This document shows positions 1 through 7,421 of a stretch of DNA of 35,018 bases, piece after piece. A model generated the notes under the pieces. The model was not told where the DNA came from. It did no database searches and worked only from the letters and a program-made list of their open reading frames with translations. The stretch covers positions 1 to 35,018 of the forward strand of contig JAJTDM010000034.1 of assembly GCA_021300575.1 (NCBI GenBank), given 5' to 3'. Positions within the stretch are counted from its first letter, which is position 1; each line of letters starts with the position of its first letter. A program made the translations under genes and the position numbers. The stretch is from Rubrivivax sp. (GTDB lineage Bacteria > Pseudomonadota > Gammaproteobacteria > Burkholderiales > Burkholderiaceae_C).

Positions 1-143
1 GCTACGGCCTGCGCCCGGCGCAGTTTCCGAACAGCCAGCGCGCCTACGAGCGCATGCTCAGCCTGCCGCTGTACACCCGCATGACCGAGGGCGATGTCGA
101 GCGGGTGGCGCGCGCGCTCCGGTCCGCCTTGCGGGCCGTTTAG
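1..143 (+). CDS. DegT/DnrJ/EryC1-type aminotransferase, C-terminal end (partial)
   Basis: The window opens inside a gene read from base 3; 46 residues remain before TAG at 141-143. The visible tail has a conserved asparagine-serine stretch after FP, then a motif ending LSLPLYTRMTEGDVERV and a final amphipathic helix. This is how PLP-dependent sugar aminotransferases of the DegT/DnrJ/EryC1/StrS family usually end. Such enzymes put an amino group on nucleotide-linked keto sugars for polysaccharide, O-antigen or glycan synthesis. The sugar transferase about 1.4 kb downstream fits that role. The catalytic lysine lies outside the window, so the family call rests only on the tail and its context. 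Confidence 0.6.
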   Translation, partial: YGLRPAQFPNSQRAYERMLSLPLYTRMTEGDVERVARALRSALRAV

Positions 144-160
144 GCCCGCTCAGGCTGCAT

Positions 161-1258
161 TCAGGCCGCGCTTTTCGCTGCTTCTTCTTCGGCGTCGGCG
201 CCCGTCGCGGCTCCGGCGGTGGGTCTGGCGTTGGTGGCTTGGGGGGCTTGTGGTGCGTCCGGGGCGTCGGCGACCGGCCCGCCTTGCGGGCCCAGCGCCG
301 TGTCGCGCGCCAGTTCCCGCATCAGTTTCTTTTCCGCTGGCGTCAGCGGGCGTCCGAGTTGCTGGCTCAGGCGCAGCAGCAAGTGACGGTCTGCCTCCTG
401 AGGCAGGCCGCGCGAGGTGGGCAGCTCGGCTTCCAGTTCCTGGCGGTCTTCCACCGGCAGGTCGTCCCACCAGGTGCTGATCATCGGCTGCAGCGCCTGA
501 CGCATCTCGTGGAGTTCCTCGTGAGAGGGCCCCATGGGCCGCTGCCGCCCTGCCCGGGGATCGCCCAGGCCGGAGCGGGCGCCCCAATCGCGGCTTTCGC
601 GGCCTTCGCGCAGGTCCTGCAGTTCACGACCATCGCGCCCGGCTGCCGGGCCCGATCGTTCGATCATCACCACGCCGTCACCCCACACCGCGCGGGCCAG
701 ATCCTGTCCGCGCACGATGCAGCGCTCATCGGCCTGTCGCAGCAGGGCCGACCATGCGGCGTCGGACTTGGCCAAGGCGTCCAGATCCTCGGCGGTCTCG
801 TCGCCCAGCAGGCACACGGTCATGCCCTGCAACTGCGCCGCATCCACCACGGGCAGCAGGCGGTCGTCGTCGGTCAGCAGCACCACGCGGTCGTAACCCG
901 GGTGCTCGGCCAGCCCCATCAGGTCACGTGCCATGGCCAGTGTCAGCGAGGCGCCCGCGTCCGACATCTCCGGGGCCACCCAGCGGTGCACGATGCCCGG
1001 CAGCACGCGCTCCGGGCGTTCACTGGCGTACCAGTACAGGCGGGAGATTTCAGCCGGGAAGGCCTGCGCGTCCAGCGCGGCTTCCAGGCAGGCCTGGAGG
1101 CGGTCCAGCCGCGGGCCGGTGGTGTCGTCCTGATCGGCCAGCCAGGCCAGGTAGCGGGCATCCACCAAGGCGACGCAGCGCTCACGGCGCGCGCGCGGGG
1201 GACGGCGCAAGGAAGCGGGCGCATGCAGGGAATGCGGGGTATCGGCAAAAGCGTTCAT
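161..1258 (-). CDS. NYN (PIN-like) domain protein
   Basis: A 365-residue protein starting MNAFADTPHSLHAP. From about residue 27 it has an NYN/LabA-like fold. An early acidic strand reads CVALVDARYLAW, where NYN proteins carry the first metal-binding Asp. A central strand reads YDRVVLLTDDDRLLPVVDAA, matching the usual D-x-D/SDGDF position, and then MTVCLLGDETAEDL. NYN proteins are putative metal-dependent RNases. The C-terminal half (roughly 215-365) is Arg/Glu-rich, then Ala/Pro-rich and probably disordered, with a small helical block near 240-310 resembling no domain I know. It converges with the aminotransferase tail 17 bases away and is divergent from the sugar transferase. Substrate unknown. 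Confidence 0.75.
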   Translation of the reverse strand: MNAFADTPHSLHAPASLRRPPRARRERCVALVDARYLAWLADQDDTTGPRLDRLQACLEAALDAQAFPAEISRLYWYASERPERVLPGIVHRWVAPEMSDAGASLTLAMARDLMGLAEHPGYDRVVLLTDDDRLLPVVDAAQLQGMTVCLLGDETAEDLDALAKSDAAWSALLRQADERCIVRGQDLARAVWGDGVVMIERSGPAAGRDGRELQDLREGRESRDWGARSGLGDPRAGRQRPMGPSHEELHEMRQALQPMISTWWDDLPVEDRQELEAELPTSRGLPQEADRHLLLRLSQQLGRPLTPAEKKLMRELARDTALGPQGGPVADAPDAPQAPQATNARPTAGAATGADAEEEAAKSAA

Positions 1259-1303
1259 GCAATCAGGATGGCCTGGCCATCACGGGAAAAGATGCGCACT
1301 TAC

Positions 1304-1344
1304 ATGCGGGGGATATGCGGGAGATATGCGGGAGGGCATGCGGG
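1304..1344 (+). repeat. Four phased ATGCGGG heptamers
   Basis: ATGCGGG begins at 1304, 1315, 1326 and 1338, a spacing of 11, 11 and 12 bases, about one helical turn. The block sits 45 bases upstream of the NYN start codon and about 190 bases before the sugar transferase start. It could be a protein-binding array or simple slippage. The rest of the gap 1259-1532 shows no gene. Confidence 0.5.
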
Positions 1345-1532
1345 GCGGCCATCGCCAAACTTGACGAGCCACGGCGATCTGAAGTCACCTGCGAAGTCCT
1401 GTGGGCTCCCTGTTGAACCATTATCCCGAGAAGCGGGCTTTGATGTCTTCAGGTCCGTCAGGACGTCGGCAGCGTCGGTCGGAGTGCTACCGCCTCGCGA
1501 ACCCAGTATGGCCACGGTATGCTGCCCTGTTC

Positions 1533-2159
1533 ATGCCCAAACGCATCTTTGATCTGGTTCTCAGCGCCCTGGCGCTGGTGCTCCTGGCGCCCCTGTTCGC
1601 GGTGATCGCCCTGGCCATCCGCTGGGACTCGGCCGGCCCGGTGCTGTTCCGTCAGGAGCGCGTGGGCCGGGGCGGGCGGCCGTTTCGCATCCACAAGTTC
1701 CGCACGATGGGGGCCGATGCGCCCTTGCAGGGTCCGGCCCTCACCATCGGGCACGATCCACGCATCACCCGCGTGGGCGCCTGGCTGCGCCGCACCAAGC
1801 TGGACGAACTGCCGCAACTCATCGACGTGCTGCGGGGCGACATGAGCCTGGTGGGCCCGCGGCCCGAGGTGCCGCAGTACGTGGCCCTGTACCCGGCGGA
1901 CCTGCGCGCGCGCGTGCTCTCGGTGCGCCCGGGCATCACCGACCCGGTGTCGCTCAAACTCGCCGACGAGGCCAGCGTGCTGGCGGCTGCAGCCGACCCC
2001 GAGCGCACCTACCGCGAAGAGCTGCTGCCGGCCAAACTGCGCGAGGCCGTGGCCTACGCCGAGCAGGCCAGCCTGTGGAGCGACCTGCGCATCATTGCGG
2101 CCACCGTTCGCACGCTGTGGTTCAAGCGGCCCGCAGACGAGGTGCGGCACATCCGGTGA
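1533..2159 (+). CDS. Bacterial sugar transferase (monotopic phosphoglycosyl transferase)
   Basis: A 208-residue protein starting MPKRIFDLVLSALAL, which is the usual family start; the frame is open upstream to 1401, but that part has no family match. One hydrophobic re-entrant helix (about 5-30) is followed by VLFRQERVGRGGRPF, the HKFRTM motif, KLDELPQLIDVLRGDMSLVGPRPE with the Asp-Glu catalytic pair, and RPGITDPVSL. These are hallmarks of the WcaJ/PglC/EpsL family, which moves a sugar phosphate from a nucleotide sugar onto undecaprenyl phosphate at the inner face of the membrane. With the aminotransferase at the window start it suggests a polysaccharide or glycan locus extending to the left. 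The exact sugar cannot be read from sequence. Confidence 0.88.
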   Translation: MPKRIFDLVLSALALVLLAPLFAVIALAIRWDSAGPVLFRQERVGRGGRPFRIHKFRTMGADAPLQGPALTIGHDPRITRVGAWLRRTKLDELPQLIDVLRGDMSLVGPRPEVPQYVALYPADLRARVLSVRPGITDPVSLKLADEASVLAAAADPERTYREELLPAKLREAVAYAEQASLWSDLRIIAATVRTLWFKRPADEVRHIR

Positions 2160-2174
2160 AGCAGCAAGGTGTGG

Positions 2175-2196
2175 GCCGGCCGGTCTGAAAGCCGGC
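2175..2196 (+). terminator. Possible weak hairpin after the sugar transferase
   Basis: GCCGGC at 2175-2180 and again at 2191-2196 can pair around a 10-base loop, 15 bases after the sugar transferase stop and just beyond the end of the oppositely oriented toxin-like gene. There is no clear U run, so terminator function is doubtful. Confidence 0.25.
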
Positions 2197-2198
2197 TG

Positions 2199-2522
2199 TC
2201 AGTGGAAGTCTTCTTCGCGCTGATGGCGTGCGCCAACGACGAGGATCAGTTCTGGCGTGCGGATATCGAAGCGAAGCACGTACCCAGTCGATCCGAAGGG
2301 AACAATGAGCTCGCGCAGCGTGGGCCGCTGACTCACCTTGCGGTAGCTGTAGGGAGAGCTTGAAAGATGGCTGCTGGCAGCGATGCGAACGGCCTCCACT
2401 GGCTCGTAGGCGCGCATGGCGTCTTCGGCGGTTTGTGCTCCCACGCTCGGCCACAACACCCGCAAGCTCCGACACGATACCTGCCGCTTGACCCACACTC
2501 GCCAATCCCTGGATCTGCGCAA
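2199..2522 (-). CDS. ParE/RelE-family toxin-like protein, possibly decayed
   Basis: A 107-residue frame whose C-terminal two thirds read like a RelE/ParE toxin: AQTAEDAMRA, then SSPYSYRKV, PTLRELIVPFGSTGYVL and a final ARHQREEDFH. These toxins act on gyrase or ribosome-bound mRNA. The N-terminal 30 residues fit the family poorly, and the only start at the frame's beginning is a TTG (2522). No ParD, RHH or Phd-like antitoxin frame is visible in 2523-2631 or on the other side. It may be a degraded orphan toxin, or the true start may lie at an internal GTG. Family call moderately sure; function doubtful. Confidence 0.5.
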   Translation of the reverse strand: MRRSRDWRVWVKRQVSCRSLRVLWPSVGAQTAEDAMRAYEPVEAVRIAASSHLSSSPYSYRKVSQRPTLRELIVPFGSTGYVLRFDIRTPELILVVGARHQREEDFH

Positions 2523-2631
2523 TCCGGAATCTGCAGCGCGTTGATCCGCAATTGACCACGACGCGGATTCACCCTAACTGGCAGGAAGCGAAGGCTGAGA
2601 CCACTCGGTCAACGGAAGGCGATAACGCTCT

Positions 2632-3465
2632 TCACCCCTCCATCGAGCGTAACCACGCCGTCGGAGTCACACCGACCACATGCACGAACGCGCGGCCGAA
2701 CGTGCTGCTTCGGCCGTACCCCACCTCCAGCGCAACGACCTTGGAGGGCCGCCCTCGGCGAAGCAGCCCTTGCGCGACGCCGATGCGCCAACGTTTCAGA
2801 TACTCCATCGCAGGGACACCGACGACCTCGGAAAAACATGCAGCAAAACGCGACCTCGACATGCCCGCCGTGACGGCGAGTGAAGCGAGCGACCAGTTTC
2901 GGGCCGGATCGGCGTGCATGGCGGTCAGCGCACGCGCAAGACGCACGTCCGCAAGCCCGGCGACCACGCCGCCTTCCACCAAGCGGCGTTCGATCGCATA
3001 CCGCATGAGCTGAACGAACAACACCTCCGTAAGGCGGTCCAGCACAGTGGAATGCCCACAGCGTCGCGCACTGACTTCGGCGAAGAGAACCCCGAGCGTG
3101 GCATCCAAGGCTGACAACTCGGTCACTGGCACGTACATCATGGGCGGCAAGTTGCCCAGTAACGGGTTCTCGTCGCCCGAGCCGAATTCGATGGCTGCAC
3201 TCAACACCTCGGCACCGTCCTCGCCAGCAACGATCCGGTGCGATGAGGCCCTGGGGAAGAAGACCGCCGAAGGGCCCTTCAGGCGGTGTACCTGTCCGTC
3301 GCTATCCGTCAACTCGAGAGCGCCGTGCCGCAGCAGATGCAGGTGACTAAGACCGGTGCGCCGCTCGAATTGAAGAGCGCCGGTAAGGACGCCGCCCTGC
3401 AGGACACGTGCACGCAAGCCGAAGCGGTGCAGCAGTCCGGTGAGCCGATCTATGCGATCTTCCAT
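2632..3465 (-). CDS. AraC-family transcriptional regulator (cupin sensor domain)
   Basis: A 277-residue regulator. I take the start MEDRIDRLTGLLHRF (ATG 3463-3465) because the family begins this way; the frame stays open upstream to 3810 but would then run antisense over the neighbouring peroxiredoxin gene. Residues about 10-170 form the cupin-type domain (HLLRHGALELTDSDGQ, then FFPRASSHRI). The C-terminal 100 residues hold two helix-turn-helix motifs, WSLASLAVTAGMSRSRFA and VVALEVGYGRSSTFGRAF, followed by G-x-TPTAWLR. It is transcribed away from the peroxiredoxin/HAD pair and probably controls it, a common arrangement for this subfamily. Inducer unknown. Confidence 0.88.
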   Translation of the reverse strand: MEDRIDRLTGLLHRFGLRARVLQGGVLTGALQFERRTGLSHLHLLRHGALELTDSDGQVHRLKGPSAVFFPRASSHRIVAGEDGAEVLSAAIEFGSGDENPLLGNLPPMMYVPVTELSALDATLGVLFAEVSARRCGHSTVLDRLTEVLFVQLMRYAIERRLVEGGVVAGLADVRLARALTAMHADPARNWSLASLAVTAGMSRSRFAACFSEVVGVPAMEYLKRWRIGVAQGLLRRGRPSKVVALEVGYGRSSTFGRAFVHVVGVTPTAWLRSMEG

Positions 3466-3490
3466 AAGACGAAAAGTGTATCTTTCAGGA

Positions 3491-3507
3491 CGATTGATCA
3501 CCAATCG
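3491..3507. promoter_or_regulatory. Inverted repeat in the AraC/peroxiredoxin divergent promoter
   Basis: CGATTG at 3491-3496 and CAATCG at 3502-3507 form a perfect 6-bp inverted repeat with a 5-base spacer. It lies in the 123-base gap between the divergent AraC-type gene and the peroxiredoxin-like gene, an obvious candidate operator. AraC proteins often prefer direct repeats, so another factor is possible. Confidence 0.4.
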
Positions 3508-3588
3508 TTTCGTTTGGCCATCTACATTTCGACTCATCAGGTGCGAGTCGCGCTCGACCTTATCCGATTGCCTGCAGGAGCCTTGCCC

Positions 3589-4125
3589 ATGCTGATGCCC
3601 CGACGTCCGGTCCCCGAACTGTGCGTGCCCACGCTCATCCACGGCGACTACCAGTTGACCAGCGACACGCCGCAGAACTTCGCACTGGTCGTCTTCTACA
3701 GGGGGCTGCACTGCCCAATCTGCCTGAAGTACCTCCTCGAACTGGCTCGCCTGCAGCCGGAGTTCGAGAAGCGTGGTGTCAAGGTCATCACCATCTCCAG
3801 CGATACCCAAGAGCGTGCCCAGGCCTTCGCCGAGAAACTGCGCTCGCCCGACCTGCGCATCGGCTACGGCCTTTCATTGACGGCGGCTCGTGAATGGGGC
3901 TTGTACATCAGCACATCGCGTGGCCAGACGTCGATCGGTATCGAGGAGCCGGCCCTGTTCTCCGAGCCCGGCGTCTTCATCGTCCGGCCCGACGGCACGC
4001 TCTACTACGGTGCGGTACAAACCATGCCGTTCGCCAGGCCACATTTCGACGAACTGCTCGCCGCCATCGACTTCGCGCTGGCCAAGAACTACCCCGCACG
4101 CGGCGAGTACGCCGGCGAGTTGTGA
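3589..4125 (+). CDS. AhpC/TSA-type peroxiredoxin-like protein
   Basis: A 178-residue thioredoxin-fold protein. I choose ATG 3589 (MLMPRRPVPEL), which has CAGGAG 8 bases upstream; the open frame to 3286 overlaps the AraC gene and has no family match. The active-site segment is FYRGLHCPICLKYLLEL, with Cys42 and Cys45 in a CPIC motif. FEKRGVKVITISSDTQERA and a C-terminal PGVFIVRPDGTLYY strand follow. Proteins of this type are annotated as peroxiredoxin-like; a CXXC pair allows either peroxidase or thiol-disulfide reductase activity. It is cytoplasmic (no signal peptide). Its stop overlaps the HAD gene start, so the two are probably translated together. Confidence 0.82.
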   Translation: MLMPRRPVPELCVPTLIHGDYQLTSDTPQNFALVVFYRGLHCPICLKYLLELARLQPEFEKRGVKVITISSDTQERAQAFAEKLRSPDLRIGYGLSLTAAREWGLYISTSRGQTSIGIEEPALFSEPGVFIVRPDGTLYYGAVQTMPFARPHFDELLAAIDFALAKNYPARGEYAGEL

Positions 4126-4826
4126 AGACCGCGCCGCGAGCAGTCCTTTTCGACACGGGAGGCACCGTGCTGGACTGGCACGCCTGCCTGGTCAACGAGT
4201 TGCGCGGTCTCGAAGCGGAGCCTCTGGAAGCTGTCGACCCGAGCGAATTCGTCAATGAGTGGCGGCGCCGGTCGATGCGGGCGATCGTGGGTCAGGTACG
4301 GCCTGCCTTCGACATGGACGACGTGCACCTGCGCGCGCTCGACGAGACGGTTGCCCACTTCGGCATCCCGGCGCTGGACGGCGCCGCCCGGCAGCAGCTC
4401 TGGCGCGGCTGGCATCGGCTGCGCGCCTGGCCTGACTTTCCCCCAGCGCTGGCGCGGCTGAGAGCCACGCTGCCTGTTGTCTCCTTCACGATGTTGCCGC
4501 TGCCCCTGGTGGTGGCCGTGTCGCGACTCAATGGGCTGGGTTGGGATGCCATCGTCTCGTGCCAGATGATTGGCGTCTACAAGCCCCATCGAGAGGCTTA
4601 CGACACCGCGCTGGCCTGGCTGGGCCTGCGCGCCGAGGAGGCGTTGATGGTCGCGTGCCATAACTTCGACCTCAATGCCGCGCAGGATGCCGGCATGCAG
4701 ACCGCGTTCGTCCGCCGGCCGCTCGAGTGGGGGCCGGGGGGGCCACCCGATCCCAACCCCAACCGCTCATACGATCACGTGGTGGACGGATTCGAGGAAC
4801 TCGTCGCGGCGGTGCTTGGCGGGTGA
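4122..4826 (+). CDS. Haloacid dehalogenase type II-like HAD hydrolase
   Basis: A 234-residue protein starting at GTG 4122. The preceding stop TGA is at 4123-4125, giving a GTGA overlap typical of translational coupling. HAD motif I is VLFDTGGTVLDW with nucleophile Asp11. The motif II region is SFTMLPLPLVV, where classical 2-haloacid dehalogenases have a Ser-Asn. The motif III lysine is in IGVYKPHREAY, and motif IV is MVACHNFDLNAAQDAG followed by AFVRRPLEWGPGG. This layout matches the type II (L-2-haloacid dehalogenase-like) group, many members of which have unknown substrates. Coupling to a peroxiredoxin suggests detoxification, an inference only. Confidence 0.82.
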   Translation: MKTAPRAVLFDTGGTVLDWHACLVNELRGLEAEPLEAVDPSEFVNEWRRRSMRAIVGQVRPAFDMDDVHLRALDETVAHFGIPALDGAARQQLWRGWHRLRAWPDFPPALARLRATLPVVSFTMLPLPLVVAVSRLNGLGWDAIVSCQMIGVYKPHREAYDTALAWLGLRAEEALMVACHNFDLNAAQDAGMQTAFVRRPLEWGPGGPPDPNPNRSYDHVVDGFEELVAAVLGG

Positions 4827-4865
4827 GCACCGACTTTCCGGTGGGTCAGCGTCTCTTCGCGGGGC

Positions 4866-5711
4866 TCATGTGCGCAGCACCGACAGCCAGTCTCGCTGGT
4901 CTGCACTCAACGAGCTGTCGGGTGTCAACAAGGCACTGGCCAGGGCGTGACGGCTGTCGGGCTCGGGTTCGGGTAACGGGGCACGCAGCACCTCGTCAAG
5001 GACCTGGCGTGCCAAGGACAGAGTCTGACCGTAGCGCTCGAAGATCGCGCCAACGCTCACGTGCTGCGCAGGATCGTCCAACCAGCTGTCGTAGTCCGTG
5101 ACCAGCCCGACGGTGGCGTAGGCCAACTGTGCCTCCCGGGCGAGAAACACTTCCGGCACATTCGTCATGCCCACCAAGTGGCAGCCCAGCTGCCGCAGCA
5201 AGTGGCTCTCGGCTTGTGTGCCCAGGCGTGGGCCCTCCACACAGGCATAGGTCAGCCCTCTGGCCAGAGACGCCCCCACTCGTTGCGCCGCCGCCTGGAC
5301 GGCGCAGACGAGCGCGGCGCTGACCGGACGAGCCGTCGAGACATGTGCAGCAACCCCACCACCGAAGAACGATCTGTCGCGGCCACCCCGCGTCCAGTCG
5401 ATGTACTGCTCGGGCATCGCCAACGTTCCCGGCGCCACCTCCAGCGCCAGGCTGCCGACGGCCGAGAAGCCTAGCAGCATCGTGGCACCCGCCCGCTTGA
5501 GTGCGAAGACGTTGGCCCGGTAGTTCACCTCGTGCGGCAGCAGGCGATGACCCGCGCCGTGGCGGGCGAGAAACAGGATCTCGTGGTCGTGCAGGCGGCC
5601 CCGGACGATGTCCCCCGATGGCGTGCCGAAGGGCGTAGGGGTCGACAACCGGTCAGTGAGCTGCAGGCCCGGCAGGTCGTAGAGGCCCGTGCCTCCGATG
5701 ATGGCGAGCAT
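4866..5711 (-). CDS. mtnP: S-methyl-5'-thioadenosine/thioinosine phosphorylase family
   Basis: A 281-residue purine-nucleoside phosphorylase of the MTAP type. It has the phosphate-binding GGTGLYD near the N-terminus, FLARHGAGHRLLPHEVNYRAN, the substrate loop TYACVEGPRLGTQAE, VGMTNVPEVFLAREAQLAYA, and the base-recognising TDYDSW, where both Asp residues fit a 6-amino purine. A C-terminal extension of about 30 residues (PLPEPEPDSRHA onwards) looks unconserved. It is the last gene of the minus-strand operon, 44 bases after the 102-residue protein. In this setting it could phosphorolyse the arsenic-bearing 5'-deoxyadenosine made by ArsS rather than, or as well as, methylthioadenosine. The family is clear; the physiological substrate is inferred. 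Confidence 0.88.
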   Translation of the reverse strand: MLAIIGGTGLYDLPGLQLTDRLSTPTPFGTPSGDIVRGRLHDHEILFLARHGAGHRLLPHEVNYRANVFALKRAGATMLLGFSAVGSLALEVAPGTLAMPEQYIDWTRGGRDRSFFGGGVAAHVSTARPVSAALVCAVQAAAQRVGASLARGLTYACVEGPRLGTQAESHLLRQLGCHLVGMTNVPEVFLAREAQLAYATVGLVTDYDSWLDDPAQHVSVGAIFERYGQTLSLARQVLDEVLRAPLPEPEPDSRHALASALLTPDSSLSADQRDWLSVLRT

Positions 5712-5755
5712 GTGATGGGTCCTTTCAGTCGATGTGGTGTTGAGTGCCGGCCTGT

Positions 5756-6064
5756 TCAGCCACCGCCCCGCTGGGTAGCCAGGTCGAAGCGCCTCTGGAT
5801 CTGGTGTCGACGATCCTCGTCAACGCCGACGTAGCAGAAGGACACCCGAAGCTGCGGGATCTGCAGCAAGGCAATGCGACGGGGAACCAACGCCTGCCAT
5901 GTGAGCGTCAGCGTGCCCTGCGAGAAGTGCGCGATGGCCCGATGCGCGGCATGCTCGATGGTCGTTTCGGCACCCGGCAACGCCATCGGCAGCCAAGCCA
6001 AAAGCTCGCGGACTTCACAGCCCATCACGCGCTCGAATGATTCCGGAACCTGTGCGGGCGTCAT
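5756..6064 (-). CDS. Unrecognised 102-residue protein in the arsenosugar operon
   Basis: I do not recognise this family. The start MTPAQVPESFERVM at 6064 overlaps the metallophosphoesterase stop by the four bases ATGA, so it is very likely translated; an in-frame ATG six codons upstream is less likely. The predicted shape is a helix containing two Glu residues, a Leu/Trp-rich segment (ELLAWLPMALPG), a His-containing stretch (TIEHAAHRAIAHFSQG), then beta strands (LTLTWQALVPRRIALLQIP, LRVSFCYVGV) and a basic C-terminal helix. There is no signal peptide or transmembrane segment, and one Cys each near residues 16 and 81. The alternating strands suggest a small alpha/beta fold. Its place between the phosphoesterase and the phosphorylase suggests a part in the same pathway. 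Confidence 0.75.
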   Translation of the reverse strand: MTPAQVPESFERVMGCEVRELLAWLPMALPGAETTIEHAAHRAIAHFSQGTLTLTWQALVPRRIALLQIPQLRVSFCYVGVDEDRRHQIQRRFDLATQRGGG

Positions 6065-7131
6065 GCCGTGGCCTCCCAGCACACACCGCGCAGGGCATCC
6101 CGCAGATCGTAGGCCGGTCCCTGGGCAATGCGGTCAAAGTACGAGACATGCGCGTCGCTGCCCAGCGGCCACTGGTGGCAGAAGCGCTCAAGCCAGGCAT
6201 CGGCATCGAAGTCGACCCCGATCGCGTCGACATGGACATGCCCGGCTGCCATGTGCATTCCGAACCGGCGCTCCTCACCCTTGAACGGTGACAAGGCGAC
6301 GCGGGTGAGCAAGCCGGCCCGGTCTCCGCGGAAATTGGGCATCCCGGTCGCGCCATTATTCAGAACCCATCGCGGCTCATCCCTGGGCCTGCCTCCGAGG
6401 GCCTGGAATACGGGCAGGCAGGTGTGGGTGCAAGCGAAGGCATCGACTCCGGCCCGGTCGAACCACTGCGCCACCTGCTCTCGATGTCCCTCGCCCCGCA
6501 GATGCTCCTGAGCAAAGCCCCAGCCCGCCAACGAAGTCGCGTCACCGTGAACGATGCCCAGGCGAAGGGGGCCGACATCGGCCCTCAACCACATCGGCAG
6601 CGCCGCAAGCTCGGCCTTCTGCGGGCCCGCCGCCGCGTGCCGCAGACGCCGAAGGATCCGGTTGGAGCGCTCGACCACCCCCTGGCCCACCCACTCGGGG
6701 TAGGCGCAGCCACAACCGGCGTCATCCACGCCGTCCACGGCGGCCAGTTCCGTCTCGACGTTGCCGCGCAGCGCCTCGTGCGCCAGCACGGTGGCCTGCA
6801 CCCGCGCGAAGGCCTTCGGATCGGCATCGAACCAGTGGAAGTCGCCGTTGAACACCAGTCGCTTGCGCCCGCGCTCGCGATCGAAGAGCTCGAGCACACG
6901 TTCGAGCGCCAGTTCGTTGCCATACAGACCACCCACCACGTACAGCACCTCCAGAGATTGCAGGTGCGGCGAGGCATCGGCCCGGAAGACCTCCGGCGCA
7001 TAGCGGTAGTGCAGCGGGCAGCTACGGCCCGGTGCTGCGCTCTCGGAAGCCGCGTTTGCTGCAGCCAGCGGTTCGTCATCGAACCGGCTGCCCGGGGCCA
7101 TGGCAGCGGCGCTGCGACGGGTGAGATTCAT
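6061..7131 (-). CDS. Metallophosphoesterase with altered motif I
   Basis: A 356-residue protein starting MNLTRRSAAAMAPGS at 7131; the ATG overlaps the stop of the upstream remnant (ATGA). Calcineurin-like motifs are visible: VVGGLYGN (67-72), VFNGDFHWFD (GDFH at 96-99), LRGNVETEL (GNVE at 123-126), GIVHGD, and a late CTHTCLP...NNGATGMPN block. In the first motif the usual metal-ligand Asp and His are Gly68 and Tyr70, so the metal site must differ from the textbook one or the enzyme may be impaired. Cys residues cluster at AGCGCAYP (about 137-144). It may remove phosphate from the arsenoribose 1-phosphate expected from the phosphorylase; that role is inferred from the operon. Confidence 0.8.
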   Translation of the reverse strand: MNLTRRSAAAMAPGSRFDDEPLAAANAASESAAPGRSCPLHYRYAPEVFRADASPHLQSLEVLYVVGGLYGNELALERVLELFDRERGRKRLVFNGDFHWFDADPKAFARVQATVLAHEALRGNVETELAAVDGVDDAGCGCAYPEWVGQGVVERSNRILRRLRHAAAGPQKAELAALPMWLRADVGPLRLGIVHGDATSLAGWGFAQEHLRGEGHREQVAQWFDRAGVDAFACTHTCLPVFQALGGRPRDEPRWVLNNGATGMPNFRGDRAGLLTRVALSPFKGEERRFGMHMAAGHVHVDAIGVDFDADAWLERFCHQWPLGSDAHVSYFDRIAQGPAYDLRDALRGVCWEATA

Positions 7132-7421
7132 CGAGTTTCTCCAGGCTGGTGGACCGGCTCCTCGGCCAGTGAGTTGAGGGACTGAACAGGTCGGGACACT
7201 TCGTTCGGCACCTCGAACTGCCGCAGGAAGCGGCGGTCGATATGGTCCTTCCAGCGCCAAACCCAGGCGCCTTCGGCCCCGAAGGGTCCGCTCGATGCGA
7301 TGGCGCGTGAGTCGCCCGTGGCGAGCAGGGCCAGGAAGTGATGCTGCGGCTGGTGCTGCGCCCATGCGCGCAGCACCAAAGCGTGGGCATGACCGGCGCC
7401 GGCCAGCACAAGTCGCTTCAT
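7128..7421 (-). pseudogene. Collapsed FAD/NAD(P)-dependent oxidoreductase (97-residue in-frame remnant)
   Basis: The 97-residue frame starts like a pyridine-nucleotide disulfide oxidoreductase (MKRLVLAGAGHAHALVLRAW, a dinucleotide-binding GxGxxH start). Within about 35 residues it jumps to what looks like the C-terminus of the same family, SRAIASSGPFGAEGAWVWRWKDHIDRRFL. Full-length relatives (NDH-2-like and SelD-associated oxidoreductases) are some 370-400 residues, so about 300 internal residues are missing while frame is kept. Both ends still overlap neighbours by ATGA (with the glycosyltransferase at 7418-7421 and the phosphoesterase at 7128-7131), which may be why the remnant persists. 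It cannot bind FAD as a normal enzyme would. Confidence 0.7.

Noticed and set aside
3286..3588. Longer N-terminus of the peroxiredoxin-like protein
   Set aside because: It overlaps the divergent AraC gene antisense, and ATG 3589 has a good ribosome site.
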